Assembly (NCBI RefSeq): GCF_007830065.1
Contig: NZ_VLKK01000013.1
Coordinates: 17,181-81,180 of the forward strand
Direction: 5' to 3'
Origin: Sphingobium wenxiniae
Lineage (GTDB): Bacteria > Pseudomonadota > Alphaproteobacteria > Sphingomonadales > Sphingomonadaceae
DNA: 64,000 nt
Part shown: in pieces, positions 18,426-27,271 of the stretch
Numbering within the stretch: position 1 is the stretch's first letter
How the letters are laid out: every line of letters starts with the position of its first letter
Translations under genes and position numbers: made by a program
The notes under the pieces: model-generated
Told to the model about the DNA's origin: nothing
Database searches by the model: none
The model's input: the letters and a program-made list of their open reading frames with translations, nothing else

Positions 18426-19490
18426 TCATTCCAGATAGGTGCGGCGCAGGGCCGCGATATCGACTTTGCTGACGCCGGCTTCCTTTTCCAGATAGGCGTC
18501 GACCGACCCGTATTTCGCGTCGATCTCCTCAAAGGCGCCGGTCAGGAAGGGGCGTCCGTCCGCCTCTTGCAGCGGCTGGGGCATGGCGGCCTTGGGATCG
18601 TCCTGGAAGCGGGCGAACATCATCGCGACCGGGTTATTCGCGTACACTGTCGTATCGATGCGCGGCATTTCATATTTGGGCTGCCGGTAGCGGGTCGACA
18701 GGGCATAGTCGCGCAGGATGGTTTCGCGCGGCACGCCCAGCGACGACAGGATCATGGCGGTGACGAAGCCCGTCCGATCCTGCCCCGCCGAGCAATTATA
18801 TTCCAGCGGTCCTTCCTGCCGCTTGAGCATCCCGAAGATGATCCGCAGTTGCGGCGCCAGCATCGCGGGAAAGTTGCGATAGAGGTTCGCGCCGTTCTGC
18901 GGCGTCTTGCCCATGCCCGCGGCCAGCGCCGACATGGAATAGCCCACCGCCGAATAGGGCACGCCGTCGATCTTCGTCGGCGCGAGCACCCGTTCCTCGT
19001 CCGAACGCAGGTCGACCAGATTGCGGAGGCCCAGCGATTGCACCTGGGCAAGGTCGGCGGCGGTCAGCATCGCCGATCCGCCCGCGCGATAGATCATGCC
19101 CCAGCGGATGGTCTTGCCGTCCGCCGCCCCATAGCCGCCAAGGTCGCGGAAATTCGACCCCTGCTCCAGGTGCAGCACCCTTTCCGCCACGCGCACGACG
19201 CTCCGGTCCCTGGAATCGCGCAGCAGCACATAGGGACGGGCAATGCCATCGGTCATGAATTCGGCGCGGCCATCGTCATCTTTCGCGGAGATGAGCTTCG
19301 CCGAGGCGATATCCCCATCCATCCGGTCGCTGAGATAGACATCGACCGGGTCCTTCGCCTGCCACGTCACCAGCAGCCGGTCGGCCGCCACGCGCTCCGC
19401 CGCCGCATTATCGGCCCGGGCGAAGGCGGACCCGGCGATGACGAGCGTCATGCCCGACAGCAGGAGGGCGGCGGTTTTCTTCATTGACAT
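18426..19490 (-). CDS. Secreted tyrosine/dual-specificity phosphatase (IphP-like, Y_phosphatase3 family)
   Basis: A 354-residue exported phosphatase. The N-terminus (MSMKKTAALLLSGMTLVIAG, cleavage near AFARA) is a signal peptide, so it should act in the periplasm. An Ig-like region (about 30-105) precedes the catalytic domain, which opens with NFRDLGGYGAADGKTIRWG. The cysteine loop reads YNCSAGQDRTG, with the nucleophile at about C233 and the phosphate-binding Arg at about 239; the usual His before the Cys is Asn here. GAGGA sits 7 bases before the ATG at 19490. It follows a TonB receptor gene by 71 bases, so the two are probably co-transcribed, suggesting a phosphorylated substrate taken up by that receptor. 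Inference only. Confidence 0.82.
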   Translation of the reverse strand: MSMKKTAALLLSGMTLVIAGSAFARADNAAAERVAADRLLVTWQAKDPVDVYLSDRMDGDIASAKLISAKDDDGRAEFMTDGIARPYVLLRDSRDRSVVRVAERVLHLEQGSNFRDLGGYGAADGKTIRWGMIYRAGGSAMLTAADLAQVQSLGLRNLVDLRSDEERVLAPTKIDGVPYSAVGYSMSALAAGMGKTPQNGANLYRNFPAMLAPQLRIIFGMLKRQEGPLEYNCSAGQDRTGFVTAMILSSLGVPRETILRDYALSTRYRQPKYEMPRIDTTVYANNPVAMMFARFQDDPKAAMPQPLQEADGRPFLTGAFEEIDAKYGSVDAYLEKEAGVSKVDIAALRRTYLE

Positions 19491-19561
19491 ATTATGTTCC
19501 TCGTCTCGCGGATCGTTGCCCCGGAAAAGCGCCAGTCCAGCACGTTCCGAGTCTGTCGTCA

Positions 19562-21934
19562 TCAGAATTTGATATTGGCTTCGACGCCCCAGCTGCGCGG
19601 CTCGTTGAAGAAGACCGACGTGCCCGTCAGCGGGCTGTACGACCGGTAGAAGGCATATTGTTCGTTGAGCAGGTTGCGCGCCCACAGCGATACGCTGAGC
19701 GTGGCGCCCCAGTCGCTCATCGGAATGTCCGTCACCGCGACGCGGCTGTTGACGGTCAAGGCGCGGTCGCCCTTGGGCTGGGCGATCAGGACCGCGCCGG
19801 TGGCGGGGTCGACCAGCGGATCGTTGTAGTTGGCATAGAAGCCGGAGTCGTAATTGACATCGGCGTGCACCCGCAGGTTTACGTCGCCCTGCGGGATTTG
19901 CAGATCCACCGATCCGCTGGCCGCGTGCTTGGGCGTATAGACCTGATAGATCGGGATCGGCGTGGTGTTGATGCTGCCGTCGCTCTGCCGGAAGGGGTTG
20001 GACGTGTTGGGGATCTTCACGCTGGTATAGGCGTAGCTCGCCGACAGGGTGAGTTCGGGGATAGGCTTCACGGTGAAGTCGACTTCCGCACCCTTCAGCT
20101 TGCCCTTGCCCGGCGCGTTGTGGGTTTCCAGCGTTGTGCGCGTGTTCTGGATCAACTCGCCGTCCGGGCCGCGCTGGAGAAGATTGGCGGCGAAGTCGAG
20201 CTGGATGTCGTTGTAGCGGCCGGTATAGGCCGCGACGTTCAGGCGCGCGCGGTTCTCCCAGAATTCCGTCTTCGCGCCTATTTCGAACATCGACACGGTT
20301 TCAGGCTTGAACGGTGCATAGGTCAGCGAGCGCGAATTGGCGCCGCCCGACTTGTAGCCGGTGCTCCATTTGCCATAGACATGGACGTCGCGGGACAGGT
20401 CCATCGACAGGTTGACCATCGGATCGACGCGCGACCAGGACGCGTCGAGATAGACCGGCCCGGTCACGCCGTTCACGACGGGCAGCGCGCCATTGATGGT
20501 GAACAGCGATCCTTCCTTCTTGTCCCGCGTCCAACGCGCGCCGCCGGTCAGATGGAACATGTCGTCGGCGATAGGCGGCGTCCAGGTCGCCTGGCCGAAG
20601 ACGCCGATGCTGGTGGTCTTCACCTTGCTGGCGCGGTCGATGCGGATGGCCGAAAAATCGGGATTGGACAGCACTTCATAGGCGCTGCCCGACGCATTGG
20701 TGAAGCGCATGGTATTGAACGCCTGGGCGTTGTCCTCCACCTTTTCGCGATACCACATCGCACCCGCCAAGAATTTGAGCTGTGGCAGATCGCCGATCAG
20801 CTGCAGTTCCTCGCTTAGCTGGTTCTGGCGGAACTGGGCCAGGCTGTAACGGCTGAAGGGGGCATCAGTGAAATCGCCGCTGCTGCTGACTGTCGAGCTG
20901 TTGGCCGAGCCATTGTCATATTGCGACTGGCGCAGCTTGCGATAGGCGGAGATCGACTTCAACTCGATGCTCTGGGCGAGTTGCCAGTTGAGCAGCAGGC
21001 GATGGCCGTGCGTGCGGCCGATGCTGGGCTGCTGCGGCACGCCGACCGACGCGCGACTGGCGCGCGAAGGTTCCAGCGGAGCCGCCTCCGCGCGGGGCAG
21101 CGAACCGCCGTCGGTGATTTGCAGATAAAGCGGCGAGGACGCGTCATAGGCGATGTCGAACGCATAATCGGCGCTGAAATCCGCGCTCGGCTGCCACAAC
21201 GCTTCGGCGCGAAGGCCGCGCTTTTCGTAGGCGTTGAAGTCCCACTGGCCCGGCAGCGGATTTTTCACGACGCCATCGCGCTGGCTGATGACGCCGTCGA
21301 ACTTCAGGCTGATATTATTGAATTCGGGAAGGTCGATATGGGTTTCGGCCTTGTAGCTGCCGTAATTGCCGATGCCGGCGGTCGTGTTGACGTGGAATTC
21401 GCCGCTCGGCTTCTTGGTCACGATGTTGATTGCGCCGCCTTCGGTGTTGCGGCCGAACAGCGTGCCCTGCGGCCCTTTCAGCACCTCGATATTCTCGATG
21501 TCGTAGAGCGCGGTGCCCAGGCCTTGCGCGCGGCCCAGATAGACGCCGTCGACATAGACGCCCACGCCCTGATCGCGCGCCGGCTGGTTGGAGTCCGACA
21601 ACACGCCGATGCCGCGGATGTTGATGATGAGCGCGGAGCTGCGCGAGAAGAAGGGCGCAACGCGGAGCGAAGGGATAGCCCCGGCGCTCAGATCGATCAG
21701 CGACTGGATGTGACGATCGGTCAGCGCTTCGTTACTGAGCACCGAAATGGCGATCGGCGTGTCTTGCAGGTTGGTCTCGCGCTTCTGTGCGGTGACGACG
21801 ATGGCGTCCAGGCCCTCCCCTTCGGCTGCGGCGGGCGCTGCGTCCTGGGCCAGCGCGGCGGCGGGCATAGCCGTGGAAAGGAGCAGGCCCAACAGGGCGG
21901 CTGAGCGGAAATATCTAACGGATGAAATGTTCAT
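19562..21934 (-). CDS. TonB-dependent outer-membrane receptor
   Basis: A 790-residue TonB-dependent transporter of the large sphingomonad family. It has a signal peptide (LGLLLSTAMPAAALAQ), a TonB box (AIVVTAQKRETNLQDTP), a plug domain (IRGIGVLSDSNQPARDQGVG, IEVLKGPQGTLFGRNTEGGAINI) and a 22-strand barrel ending in NLLNEQYAFYRSYSPL and VEANIKF with the terminal aromatic residue. GGGGAG lies 7 bases before the ATG. The substrate cannot be read from the sequence. The co-directional phosphatase 71 bases downstream points towards a phosphorylated organic compound. Divergent from the ZnuD-like receptor across a 597-base spacer. Confidence 0.9.
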   Translation of the reverse strand: MNISSVRYFRSAALLGLLLSTAMPAAALAQDAAPAAAEGEGLDAIVVTAQKRETNLQDTPIAISVLSNEALTDRHIQSLIDLSAGAIPSLRVAPFFSRSSALIINIRGIGVLSDSNQPARDQGVGVYVDGVYLGRAQGLGTALYDIENIEVLKGPQGTLFGRNTEGGAINIVTKKPSGEFHVNTTAGIGNYGSYKAETHIDLPEFNNISLKFDGVISQRDGVVKNPLPGQWDFNAYEKRGLRAEALWQPSADFSADYAFDIAYDASSPLYLQITDGGSLPRAEAAPLEPSRASRASVGVPQQPSIGRTHGHRLLLNWQLAQSIELKSISAYRKLRQSQYDNGSANSSTVSSSGDFTDAPFSRYSLAQFRQNQLSEELQLIGDLPQLKFLAGAMWYREKVEDNAQAFNTMRFTNASGSAYEVLSNPDFSAIRIDRASKVKTTSIGVFGQATWTPPIADDMFHLTGGARWTRDKKEGSLFTINGALPVVNGVTGPVYLDASWSRVDPMVNLSMDLSRDVHVYGKWSTGYKSGGANSRSLTYAPFKPETVSMFEIGAKTEFWENRARLNVAAYTGRYNDIQLDFAANLLQRGPDGELIQNTRTTLETHNAPGKGKLKGAEVDFTVKPIPELTLSASYAYTSVKIPNTSNPFRQSDGSINTTPIPIYQVYTPKHAASGSVDLQIPQGDVNLRVHADVNYDSGFYANYNDPLVDPATGAVLIAQPKGDRALTVNSRVAVTDIPMSDWGATLSVSLWARNLLNEQYAFYRSYSPLTGTSVFFNEPRSWGVEANIKF

Positions 21935-22531
21935 TCTGGGCTCCCCGGTGATGTGACGGGGCGCGACTAGAAGGGCTGTATGTCGGTCCTGTGACAGAGC
22001 AGGCCGTTATATTTTTTCGCGCTTTCGCCGCATTCGGCACATTCGCCGCCAGTGGAGGAGGACATGCACGGCAGGGCAGGCGCATCGTAAAAACCATGGG
22101 AAAGCCGGAGAACCGGCCTGTCGGCACGGTTCTTGAGCTAGGGGTGGCGGTCGGCGGGGCGGGCGCTTGCGCGCGCCGGGTCAGTGCTCTGGCGAATGTG
22201 CGCCTATCGTTCCCATGTGACCATTTCGGGTCATTGGAACAATATTTGGCGGCGGCGCATGTGGCCGTGCAATCGTCCGCCCACCGCCGGTGCAAAGGGT
22301 GGCTTGGCGCTCTTTTCCGGTGCACGGGCGCCGATTCGCGCCTTTCGCCCGACGCGAGCCGTCCTCCCCGGATCGCTCATTTTCCCGACCACCTGCCGCC
22401 ATCAGGCTCACGAACCACCTGGAGGACACAAGCGGGTCGTCTCAAAAAAACATGATGCCTGTATTGATATATTATATCATAATGGTAAGAGGCGGCTCCC
22501 TTTCTCCTTTTTTTCAAGGACGACAAGACGC
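21935..22531. other. Intergenic region between two divergent TonB receptor genes
   Basis: No credible gene is found. It must hold both divergent promoters. It contains a short perfect hairpin GCCGG-AGAA-CCGGC at 22104-22117 and, near the right end, an AT-rich patch with the palindrome listed at 22465-22479. Confidence 0.5.
22465..22479 (+). promoter_or_regulatory. Operator-like palindrome upstream of the ZnuD-like receptor
   Basis: TGATATATTATATCA is a perfect 7-1-7 palindrome in an AT-rich island, 53 bases before the receptor ATG. The outer TG/CA and inner TATA steps are reminiscent of Zur sites, which would fit a zinc receptor. Identification as a Zur box is inference. Confidence 0.5.
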
Positions 22532-24649
22532 ATGTTTCCTTTCACGCCGTTGCGTGCCGGCTGCGCGTTGTCCGCGCTTTGCCTTGCTCTTCCAGCTTTC
22601 GCCCAATCCGCACCCGGCCAAAAGGACGGGGAGGGGGGGTATCACGATCCGCGCGCCGATATCGTCGTAACGGCCCTTATCCCCCGGAGGCAGGGCGATA
22701 TATTGTCAGGCACATCCGTTGTGACAGGGCAGGCGTTGACGCGGGCGCTGCGGCCCACCATCGGCGAGACGCTGGCGCGCCAACCCGGCGTTTCCGCGAC
22801 GTCCTTCGGTCCCAACGCGTCGCGCCCGATCTTGCGCGGGATGCAGGGAGAGCGGGTCCGCATCCTGACCGATGGTATCGGCAGCTTCGACGTATCGAAT
22901 ACGTCCGTGGACCATGCCGTCGCCATCAATCCGCTGACCGCCGACCGGATCGAGGTGCTGCGCGGTCCCGCCGCCCTGCTCTACGGTTCGTCGGCCATTG
23001 GCGGCGTGGTCAATGTGGTCGACAGCCGCATTCCCCGCCGCGTGCCGGATGAACCCGTCCATGTCGACGGGATTGCCACCTATGGGAGCGCGGCGAATGA
23101 ACGCACGGCATCGGGCGAGGTCGAAGCGCCGATCGGGGAAAAACTGGTCGTCCATTTCGACGGCAGCTATTCGAGGTCCGGCAATCTCGACACCGGCAGC
23201 TATATTCTGACGCCCGCCCTGCGTGCCCAGGCGGCCGCCAGCGGCGATCCGGAAATCGCGCAACTGGCCCGCCTGCGCGGGAAATTGCCCAACAGCGCGG
23301 CGAAGACATGGGAGGTTTCCGGCGGTGCGGCCATCATCACCGATGGCGGCAATCTGGGCTTTTCGGTTACTCATAGCGATAATTTCTATGGCGTGCCCGT
23401 GCGTTATGCGTTGGGGCCGGGGGAGGAAGCCGAACAGGTCCGCCTGCACATGAAGCAGGATCGCGCCGACCTGCGCGCCGAAGTGCCGGTGAACGGTGGT
23501 TTTCTTGAAACCATCCGCCTGCGCGCGGGCTTCGCCGATTATCAGCATCAGGAGATCGAGGATACGGGCGAGGTCGGCACGACCTTCTACAACCAGTCCA
23601 TCGAATCCCGGCTGGAACTGGTGCAGGCCAAGCGCGGCGGCTGGGACGGCGCCATCGGCGCGCAATTCTTCGCCCGCGACTTCCATGTCGAAGGCGAAGA
23701 GAAATTCCTGCCCCGGAACCGGACCGAGCAATTCGGCCTCTTTACGCTGCAATCGCTCGATTTCGGTTCGACCCGCGTGGAACTGGGCGGCCGCTACGAA
23801 CATACGCGGGTCAGCGCGGTCGCCGATGAGACGCTGTTCAATCCTGCCTATGGGCGGACCTTCGACGCCTTTTCCGGATCGGCGGGCATCAGCCGGGAGA
23901 TCGCGGCCGGATGGCGCGTCGGCCTGAACCTGTCCCGCACCGAGCGCGCGCCGTCCGCCGAAGAACTGTTCGCCCGCGGCAATCATGCCGGGACGCAGGC
24001 TTTCGAACTGGGCAATCCGGATTTCAGCAAGGAAAAGAGCTGGGGCGTCGAAGGCACGCTGCGCGGACAGGGGCCGGGCTATACGTTATCGCTGTCGGCC
24101 TATCACAACTGGTTCGACGGCTATATCTATGATGTGCTGGTCGATGACGCGCCCTGCATGGCGGTCAATGGCGGGGAAGATCTGGAATTCCCATGCTACC
24201 GATATTCGCAGGCCAACGCCCGCTATTGGGGTTTCGAGGCGGAAGCCTCGGTCAAGCTGGGCGAGATCGGCGGCTACGCCGTCAATCTGGACGGCGTGGC
24301 CGATTACGTCCGTGCAACCGTCAAGGAGGCCGGCCCCGCGCCGCGCATCCCTCCGCTGCGCCTGCTGGGCGGGCTGGAGTTGCAGGGCGATCGCCTGAGC
24401 CTGCGCGGCGAGGTGGAGCATAGCTTCGAACAGGATCGCATTGCCGAGACGGAAACGCCGACCGACGGCTTCACTCTGGTCAACGCATCGCTGTCGTGGA
24501 AGCCGCTCAAGGATAATGACCGTACGACGATCACCCTGTCGGCCAACAACATCTTCGATGTGGAAGCGCGGCGTCATGCAAGCTTCCTCAAGGATTATGC
24601 GCCGCTTGCCGGGCGCGACATCCGCATCACGGCGTGCCTGTCGATCTGA
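22532..24649 (+). CDS. ZnuD-like TonB-dependent receptor (probable zinc/metal uptake)
   Basis: A 705-residue outer-membrane receptor with signal peptide (GCALSALCLALPAFAQ), TonB box (DIVVTALIP), plug (LRGMQGERVRILTDGIGSFD, IEVLRGPAALLYGSSAIGGV) and barrel. Features typical of ZnuD relatives are SDNFYGVPV, LHMKQDRADLRAEV, LRAGFADYQHQEIEDTGEVG and a loop with two cysteines (DDAPCMAVN and FPCYRYSQANARYWGFEAE). The His-rich loop that follows YGVP in Neisseria ZnuD is missing; a short Glu-containing segment is there instead. AAGGA lies about 12 bases before the ATG. The upstream palindrome suggests metal-dependent control. Zinc specificity is inferred from family resemblance. Confidence 0.82.
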   Translation: MFPFTPLRAGCALSALCLALPAFAQSAPGQKDGEGGYHDPRADIVVTALIPRRQGDILSGTSVVTGQALTRALRPTIGETLARQPGVSATSFGPNASRPILRGMQGERVRILTDGIGSFDVSNTSVDHAVAINPLTADRIEVLRGPAALLYGSSAIGGVVNVVDSRIPRRVPDEPVHVDGIATYGSAANERTASGEVEAPIGEKLVVHFDGSYSRSGNLDTGSYILTPALRAQAAASGDPEIAQLARLRGKLPNSAAKTWEVSGGAAIITDGGNLGFSVTHSDNFYGVPVRYALGPGEEAEQVRLHMKQDRADLRAEVPVNGGFLETIRLRAGFADYQHQEIEDTGEVGTTFYNQSIESRLELVQAKRGGWDGAIGAQFFARDFHVEGEEKFLPRNRTEQFGLFTLQSLDFGSTRVELGGRYEHTRVSAVADETLFNPAYGRTFDAFSGSAGISREIAAGWRVGLNLSRTERAPSAEELFARGNHAGTQAFELGNPDFSKEKSWGVEGTLRGQGPGYTLSLSAYHNWFDGYIYDVLVDDAPCMAVNGGEDLEFPCYRYSQANARYWGFEAEASVKLGEIGGYAVNLDGVADYVRATVKEAGPAPRIPPLRLLGGLELQGDRLSLRGEVEHSFEQDRIAETETPTDGFTLVNASLSWKPLKDNDRTTITLSANNIFDVEARRHASFLKDYAPLAGRDIRITACLSI

Positions 24650-24695
24650 TCGTGCGCGGTCCCTTCGCCCCGGTGTGAAGGGGCCGATTGCGCTA

Positions 24696-24713
24696 TGTGA
24701 CGATTTCGTTACA
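24696..24713 (+). promoter_or_regulatory. Imperfect inverted repeat upstream of the Nudix-DUF47/Pit operon
   Basis: TGTGACG-ATTT-CGTTACA pairs at 6 of 7 positions per arm. Read on the minus strand it also shows two GTNAC units 11 bases apart, the spacing of a Pho box. It lies 54 bases before the start codon. The binding protein is unknown. Confidence 0.4.
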
Positions 24714-24766
24714 AGGCGCCCCATGTCGAGCAGGGGCACAGGGACTGGAAAAGGACGTATCTGGTA

Positions 24767-25882
24767 ATGCGCCAGATCGCCGCGCTCCCCTATGCCACAG
24801 ATCCGGACGGGTCGATGCGGATACTGCTCATCACGTCGCGTGACACGGGACGGTGGGTGATTCCCAAGGGCAATCGGATCAAGGGCATGGCCGGCCACCG
24901 CGCGGCCGAGGTCGAAGCCTATGAGGAAGCGGGCATTCACGGCATCGCCTGCCCCGCGCCGCTGGGCCGCTATCGCTATGACAAGCGGCGGCGCAAGGGC
25001 GGCGCGCGGGAAGCCGTCGTCGAAGTCTTCCCGTTGGCCGTTACCGATCATCTGGCCCAATGGCCCGAAAAGGGGCAGCGCGAACTGCGCTGGTTCCCGG
25101 TGGCGGAAGCGGCCAGGGCCGTCGACGAACCCGACCTCCAATCCATCATAGCCGCCTTCCGCGAACCGCCCGGCGATCCGGGCTGGTTTTTCCGGATGCT
25201 GCTGTGGATTCAAGAAAAGCGAACCGAAAGGATAGCAATGCTGCGCTGGTTCCACGCGCTGATGCCCAAGCAGGGCCGTTTCTTCGAACAGTTCGAAGAT
25301 CACGCCGCCACGCTCGTCGCCGGGGCCGATGCCCTTGCCAGGCTGATGAAGGGCGGTCCGGACATGGACGCCCAGATCAGGGAGATTGCCGAGCGCGAGC
25401 ATGAGGCGGACGACATCATCCGCGATGTGCTGCTGGACGTTCGCCGCATCTTCGTCACCCCCTTCGACCGGAGCGCCATTACCGGCCTGATCGGCGTGAT
25501 GGACGACGCCATCGACCAGATGAACCAGACGGCCAAGGCTGTCGCGCTGTTCGAGGTAAAGGAATTCACGTCCCAGATGCAGGATATGAGCGCGCTCATC
25601 GTCGAATGCGCGCGTATTACGGCGGAAGCGATGCCGCTGCTGCGGTCGCTCAACCTCAATTCGGCGCGACTGCACGACCTGACCGAGCGGCTGGTGACGC
25701 TGGAAGGCCATGCCGACACGCTGCACGAAGCGGGCCTCAAGGCGCTGTACAACCAGGCGCGGCAGGGCAATCCGATGGACTTCATCGTGGGCAATGAAAT
25801 CTACGCCCATCTGGAAAAGGTGACGGACCGTTTCGAGGACGTCGCCAACGAGATTTCCGGCCTGGTCATCGACCACGCCTGA
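24767..25882 (+). CDS. Nudix hydrolase-DUF47 (PhoU-like Pit accessory) fused reading frame
   Basis: One open frame of 371 codons carries two domains usually seen as separate proteins. Residues 1-150 are a Nudix hydrolase (box region WVIPKGNRIKGMAGHRAAE then VEAYEEAGIHG; the first box Glu is Met and the box Arg is Val, as in some diphosphoinositol-type relatives). Residues 158-371 are a DUF47/PhoU-like helical protein (MLRWFHALMPKQGRFFEQFE through NEISGLVIDHA). The junction has a good internal ribosome site (GAAAGGA) 5 bases before an in-frame ATG at 25238, so DUF47 could also be made alone (214 aa). The Pit permease gene follows by 27 bases, matching the known DUF47-Pit pairing in phosphate uptake. 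Confidence 0.82.
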   Translation: MRQIAALPYATDPDGSMRILLITSRDTGRWVIPKGNRIKGMAGHRAAEVEAYEEAGIHGIACPAPLGRYRYDKRRRKGGAREAVVEVFPLAVTDHLAQWPEKGQRELRWFPVAEAARAVDEPDLQSIIAAFREPPGDPGWFFRMLLWIQEKRTERIAMLRWFHALMPKQGRFFEQFEDHAATLVAGADALARLMKGGPDMDAQIREIAEREHEADDIIRDVLLDVRRIFVTPFDRSAITGLIGVMDDAIDQMNQTAKAVALFEVKEFTSQMQDMSALIVECARITAEAMPLLRSLNLNSARLHDLTERLVTLEGHADTLHEAGLKALYNQARQGNPMDFIVGNEIYAHLEKVTDRFEDVANEISGLVIDHA

Positions 25883-25909
25883 CCGGACCCGGACGAAAGC
25901 CCCCCTATC

Positions 25910-26911
25910 ATGGAAGCGCATATCGCCTTTCCGCTGCTGGTCGCATTGGTCGGCATCGCGCTCGCCTTCGATTTCCTGAACGGGCTGCACGACGCGGCCA
26001 ACTCCATTGCGACCATCGTGTCGACGCGGGTGTTGAAGCCCCAATATGCGGTGGCCTGGGCCGCCTTTTTCAACTTCATCGCCTTCCTCTTCTTCGGCCT
26101 GCATGTCGCCGAGACGGTGGGCAAGGGCATCGTCGAAGCAAGCATCATCGACCCGCAGGTGATCTTCGGCGCGCTGATGGGCGCGATCTCGTGGAACCTC
26201 ATCACCTGGACGCTGGGCATTCCATCCTCCTCCAGCCATGCGCTGATCGGCGGGCTGTTGGGTGCGGGGACGGCCAAGGCGGGGCTTTCCGCCGTGGTGT
26301 GGAGCGGCGTGTTCAAGACCAGCGCGGCCATCGTCATGTCGCCCGCCATCGGGCTGCTGCTGGCGCTGCTGCTGGTGCTCATCATCAGTTGGGTGTTCCG
26401 GCGGTTCACGCCCCAGGGCGCCGACCGGGTATTCCGCAGGTTGCAGCTTGTTTCCGCCTCGCTCTATTCGCTGGGGCATGGCGGGAACGACGCGCAGAAG
26501 ACGATGGGGATCATCGCGGTGCTGCTCTATTCGCAGGGGATGCTGGAGGGCGGCTTCCATGTCCCCTTCTGGGTCGTGATCTCCTGTCAGGCGGCGATGG
26601 GCGTCGGCACGCTGCTGGGCGGGTGGAAGATCGTGCACACCATGGGATCGAAGATCACGCGGCTCAGCCCGGCGCAGGGCTTCTGCGCGGAGACGGGCGG
26701 GGCGATCACTTTGTTCATGGCGACGCATCTGGGCGTGCCGGTGTCGACCACCCATACCATCACGGGCGCCATCGTGGGCGTGGGCGCTTCGCGGCGGCTG
26801 TCGGCGGTGCGGTGGAACGTGGCGTCGAGCATCGTCGTCGCCTGGGTCATCACCCTGCCGGCCGCCGCGCTGATCGGCGGGGCGTTCTATGAGCTGACCC
26901 GGCTGTTCTGA
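25910..26911 (+). CDS. pit: Inorganic phosphate transporter, Pit family
   Basis: A 333-residue low-affinity phosphate (metal-phosphate):H+ symporter of the inner membrane. The two inverted PiT signature repeats are visible: DFLNGLHDAANSIATIVSTR (about 21-40) and YSLGHGGNDAQKTMGI (about 186-201). The paired motifs IPSSSSHALIGGLLGAG and VPVSTTHTITGAIVGVGA also match. About ten hydrophobic helices span the chain. It follows the Nudix-DUF47 gene by 27 bases and is surely co-transcribed with it; DUF47 proteins are known Pit partners. A bidirectional-looking hairpin follows the stop. Confidence 0.93.
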   Translation: MEAHIAFPLLVALVGIALAFDFLNGLHDAANSIATIVSTRVLKPQYAVAWAAFFNFIAFLFFGLHVAETVGKGIVEASIIDPQVIFGALMGAISWNLITWTLGIPSSSSHALIGGLLGAGTAKAGLSAVVWSGVFKTSAAIVMSPAIGLLLALLLVLIISWVFRRFTPQGADRVFRRLQLVSASLYSLGHGGNDAQKTMGIIAVLLYSQGMLEGGFHVPFWVVISCQAAMGVGTLLGGWKIVHTMGSKITRLSPAQGFCAETGGAITLFMATHLGVPVSTTHTITGAIVGVGASRRLSAVRWNVASSIVVAWVITLPAAALIGGAFYELTRLF

Positions 26912-26920
26912 CAGGGATGA

Positions 26921-26956
26921 GGGCGCGGTCGGTTGCCCGCCGCGCCCTTCCCTCCC
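26921..26956. terminator. Hairpin between convergent pit and small-protein genes
   Basis: An 8-bp perfect stem GGGCGCGG/CCGCGCCC (26921-26928 with 26940-26947) is followed by a pyrimidine-rich tail TTCCCTCCC. It lies between convergent stops and may serve both strands. Confidence 0.55.
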
Positions 26957-26971
26957 CCAAAGGTCGAACCG

Positions 26972-27142
26972 TCAGGCCACGCGGCCGAGGCGGTGGTAGA
27001 GATTGGCGTATTTGACCGATTCCGGCTTGTCCTGAACTTCGCGCAGATAATGGGCGATGGCGGTGCGGATCAGGCTGAAATCCTCTTGCGAGAAGACCGC
27101 GCGCGAGCGGGCGGGCTGGGGCGCTGTCGGCGTATCGGTCAT
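26972..27142 (-). CDS. Small conserved protein of unknown function (56 aa)
   Basis: The predicted product is 56 residues, starting MTDTPTAPQPARSR. A flexible N-terminus precedes a helical core (FSQEDFSLIRTAIAHYLREV, then SVKYANLYHRLGRVA). The ATG at 27142 has a strong AAGGAAGGGAAAG ribosome site just upstream, which supports a real gene despite its size. It is transcribed away from the ScfR-type regulator, and their shared 129-base spacer holds TGTCAT-type half-sites, so that regulator may control it. Function unknown. Confidence 0.68.
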   Translation of the reverse strand: MTDTPTAPQPARSRAVFSQEDFSLIRTAIAHYLREVQDKPESVKYANLYHRLGRVA

Positions 27143-27246
27143 GGTCTTTCCCTTCCTTGTGAAGCTGATGCCCTTTGAAAAGCACGAATGAGATAGGGAG
27201 GGAATGACGATTACGGACGCCGTGTCATGGGAAGTCTTGTTCATAA

Positions 27247-27261
27247 TGTCATTATATGACA
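27247..27261 (+). promoter_or_regulatory. Operator-like palindrome in the ScfR-type regulator promoter
   Basis: TGTCAT-TAT-ATGACA is a perfect inverted repeat ending 10 bases before the regulator ATG at 27272. Further half-sites occur nearby: TGTCAT at 27223-27228, and ATGACG near 27204. Position and repetition suggest autoregulation by the adjacent HTH protein and control of the divergent 56-aa gene. Confidence 0.55.
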
Positions 27262-27271
27262 ATGTGACGGT

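Noticed and set aside
22080..22140. Possible cobalamin riboswitch (a GCCGGAGAACCGGCC stretch resembling the B12 box)
   Set aside because: The other conserved elements of the aptamer are not found on either strand, and the stretch is just a short GCCGG/CCGGC hairpin.
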